Source: Acidimicrobiales bacterium
Lineage (GTDB): Bacteria; Actinomycetota; Acidimicrobiia; Acidimicrobiales; RAAP-2
Assembly (NCBI GenBank): GCA_030044045.1
Contig: JASHWO010000240.1
Location: 1 to 6,100 of the forward strand
Length of the DNA stretch: 6,100 nucleotides
Reading direction: 5' to 3'
Below are positions 6,010 through 6,100 of this stretch, one piece after another (position 1 is the first letter of the stretch; each line of letters begins with the position of its first letter). The position numbers and the translations under genes are program-made. A model generated the notes under the pieces. The model was not told the DNA's origin and made no database searches. It was given only the letters and a program-made list of their open reading frames with translations.

Positions 6010-6100
6010 CATCAGGCGCAGTGCCTCCTCCGCGTCGGCCCGCAGCCGAACTGGAACCTGGGCGCTTACCTGGGGTTGGTCGCCGCGATCGGGGGGTTGG
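6010..6100 (+). CDS. Possible partial coding sequence with a membrane segment at the right edge
   Basis: In the frame with codons starting at 6010 the translation reads QPNWNLGAYLGLVAAIGGL at the edge, with nearly all third positions G or C over the last 20 codons. This resembles the start of a membrane helix in a small actinobacterial membrane protein. The frame is open back to a TAG at 5824-5826, but no ATG, GTG or plausible start precedes the coding-like part, and codon bias weakens upstream. It may be another truncated gene or chance. An alternative frame from ATG 5885 also runs open to the edge, with poor bias in its first third. Confidence 0.25.

Overview
The window comes from a high-GC bacterium, most likely an actinobacterium; an Acidimicrobiia-like lineage is a guess from the gene families only. 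The base composition is strongly GC-rich, third codon positions are almost all G or C, and the families present (Ig-repeat secreted protein, zinc-ribbon membrane protein, Ser/Thr kinase fragment, Phd-type antitoxin fragment) are typical of that group. There are three intact or edge-truncated genes, two gene relics and a composition break at the right end.

Layout. Positions 1-3575 on the minus strand form one uninterrupted reading frame of at least 1191 codons that runs off the left edge. Its first 330 codons encode a six-helix membrane domain. A Pro/Gly/Ala linker follows, then a signal-peptide-like hydrophobic segment, a beta-helix-like secreted domain ending in a choice-of-anchor Q-type motif, and at least five bacterial Ig-like repeats. 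Divergent from it, a 106-residue small protein of unknown function is read on the plus strand at 3738-4058, probably from a leaderless transcript. At 4112-4342 (minus) lies the C-terminal two thirds of a Phd/YefM-type antitoxin without its start and without a recognisable toxin. It abuts the stop of an intact 291-residue zinc-ribbon / four-helix membrane protein (4344-5219, minus). Divergent from that, 5380-5650 (plus) carries the first part of a Ser/Thr protein kinase broken by two apparent frameshifts.

From about 5650 to 5840 GC content drops clearly and no gene is recognisable, which suggests a deletion or insertion scar. From about 5840 to the right edge GC rises again; only the last ~90 bases have coding-like codon use.

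How the parts fit together. The large protein is topologically coherent as a single polypeptide: a membrane base, a cytoplasmic linker, a seventh helix, then an exported beta-helix/Ig stalk. It could equally be two genes whose separating stop is missing. The kinase relic and the zinc-ribbon protein are families often found near each other in actinobacteria, and the two relics imply local gene decay. No CRISPR array, complete mobile element or RNA gene was found.
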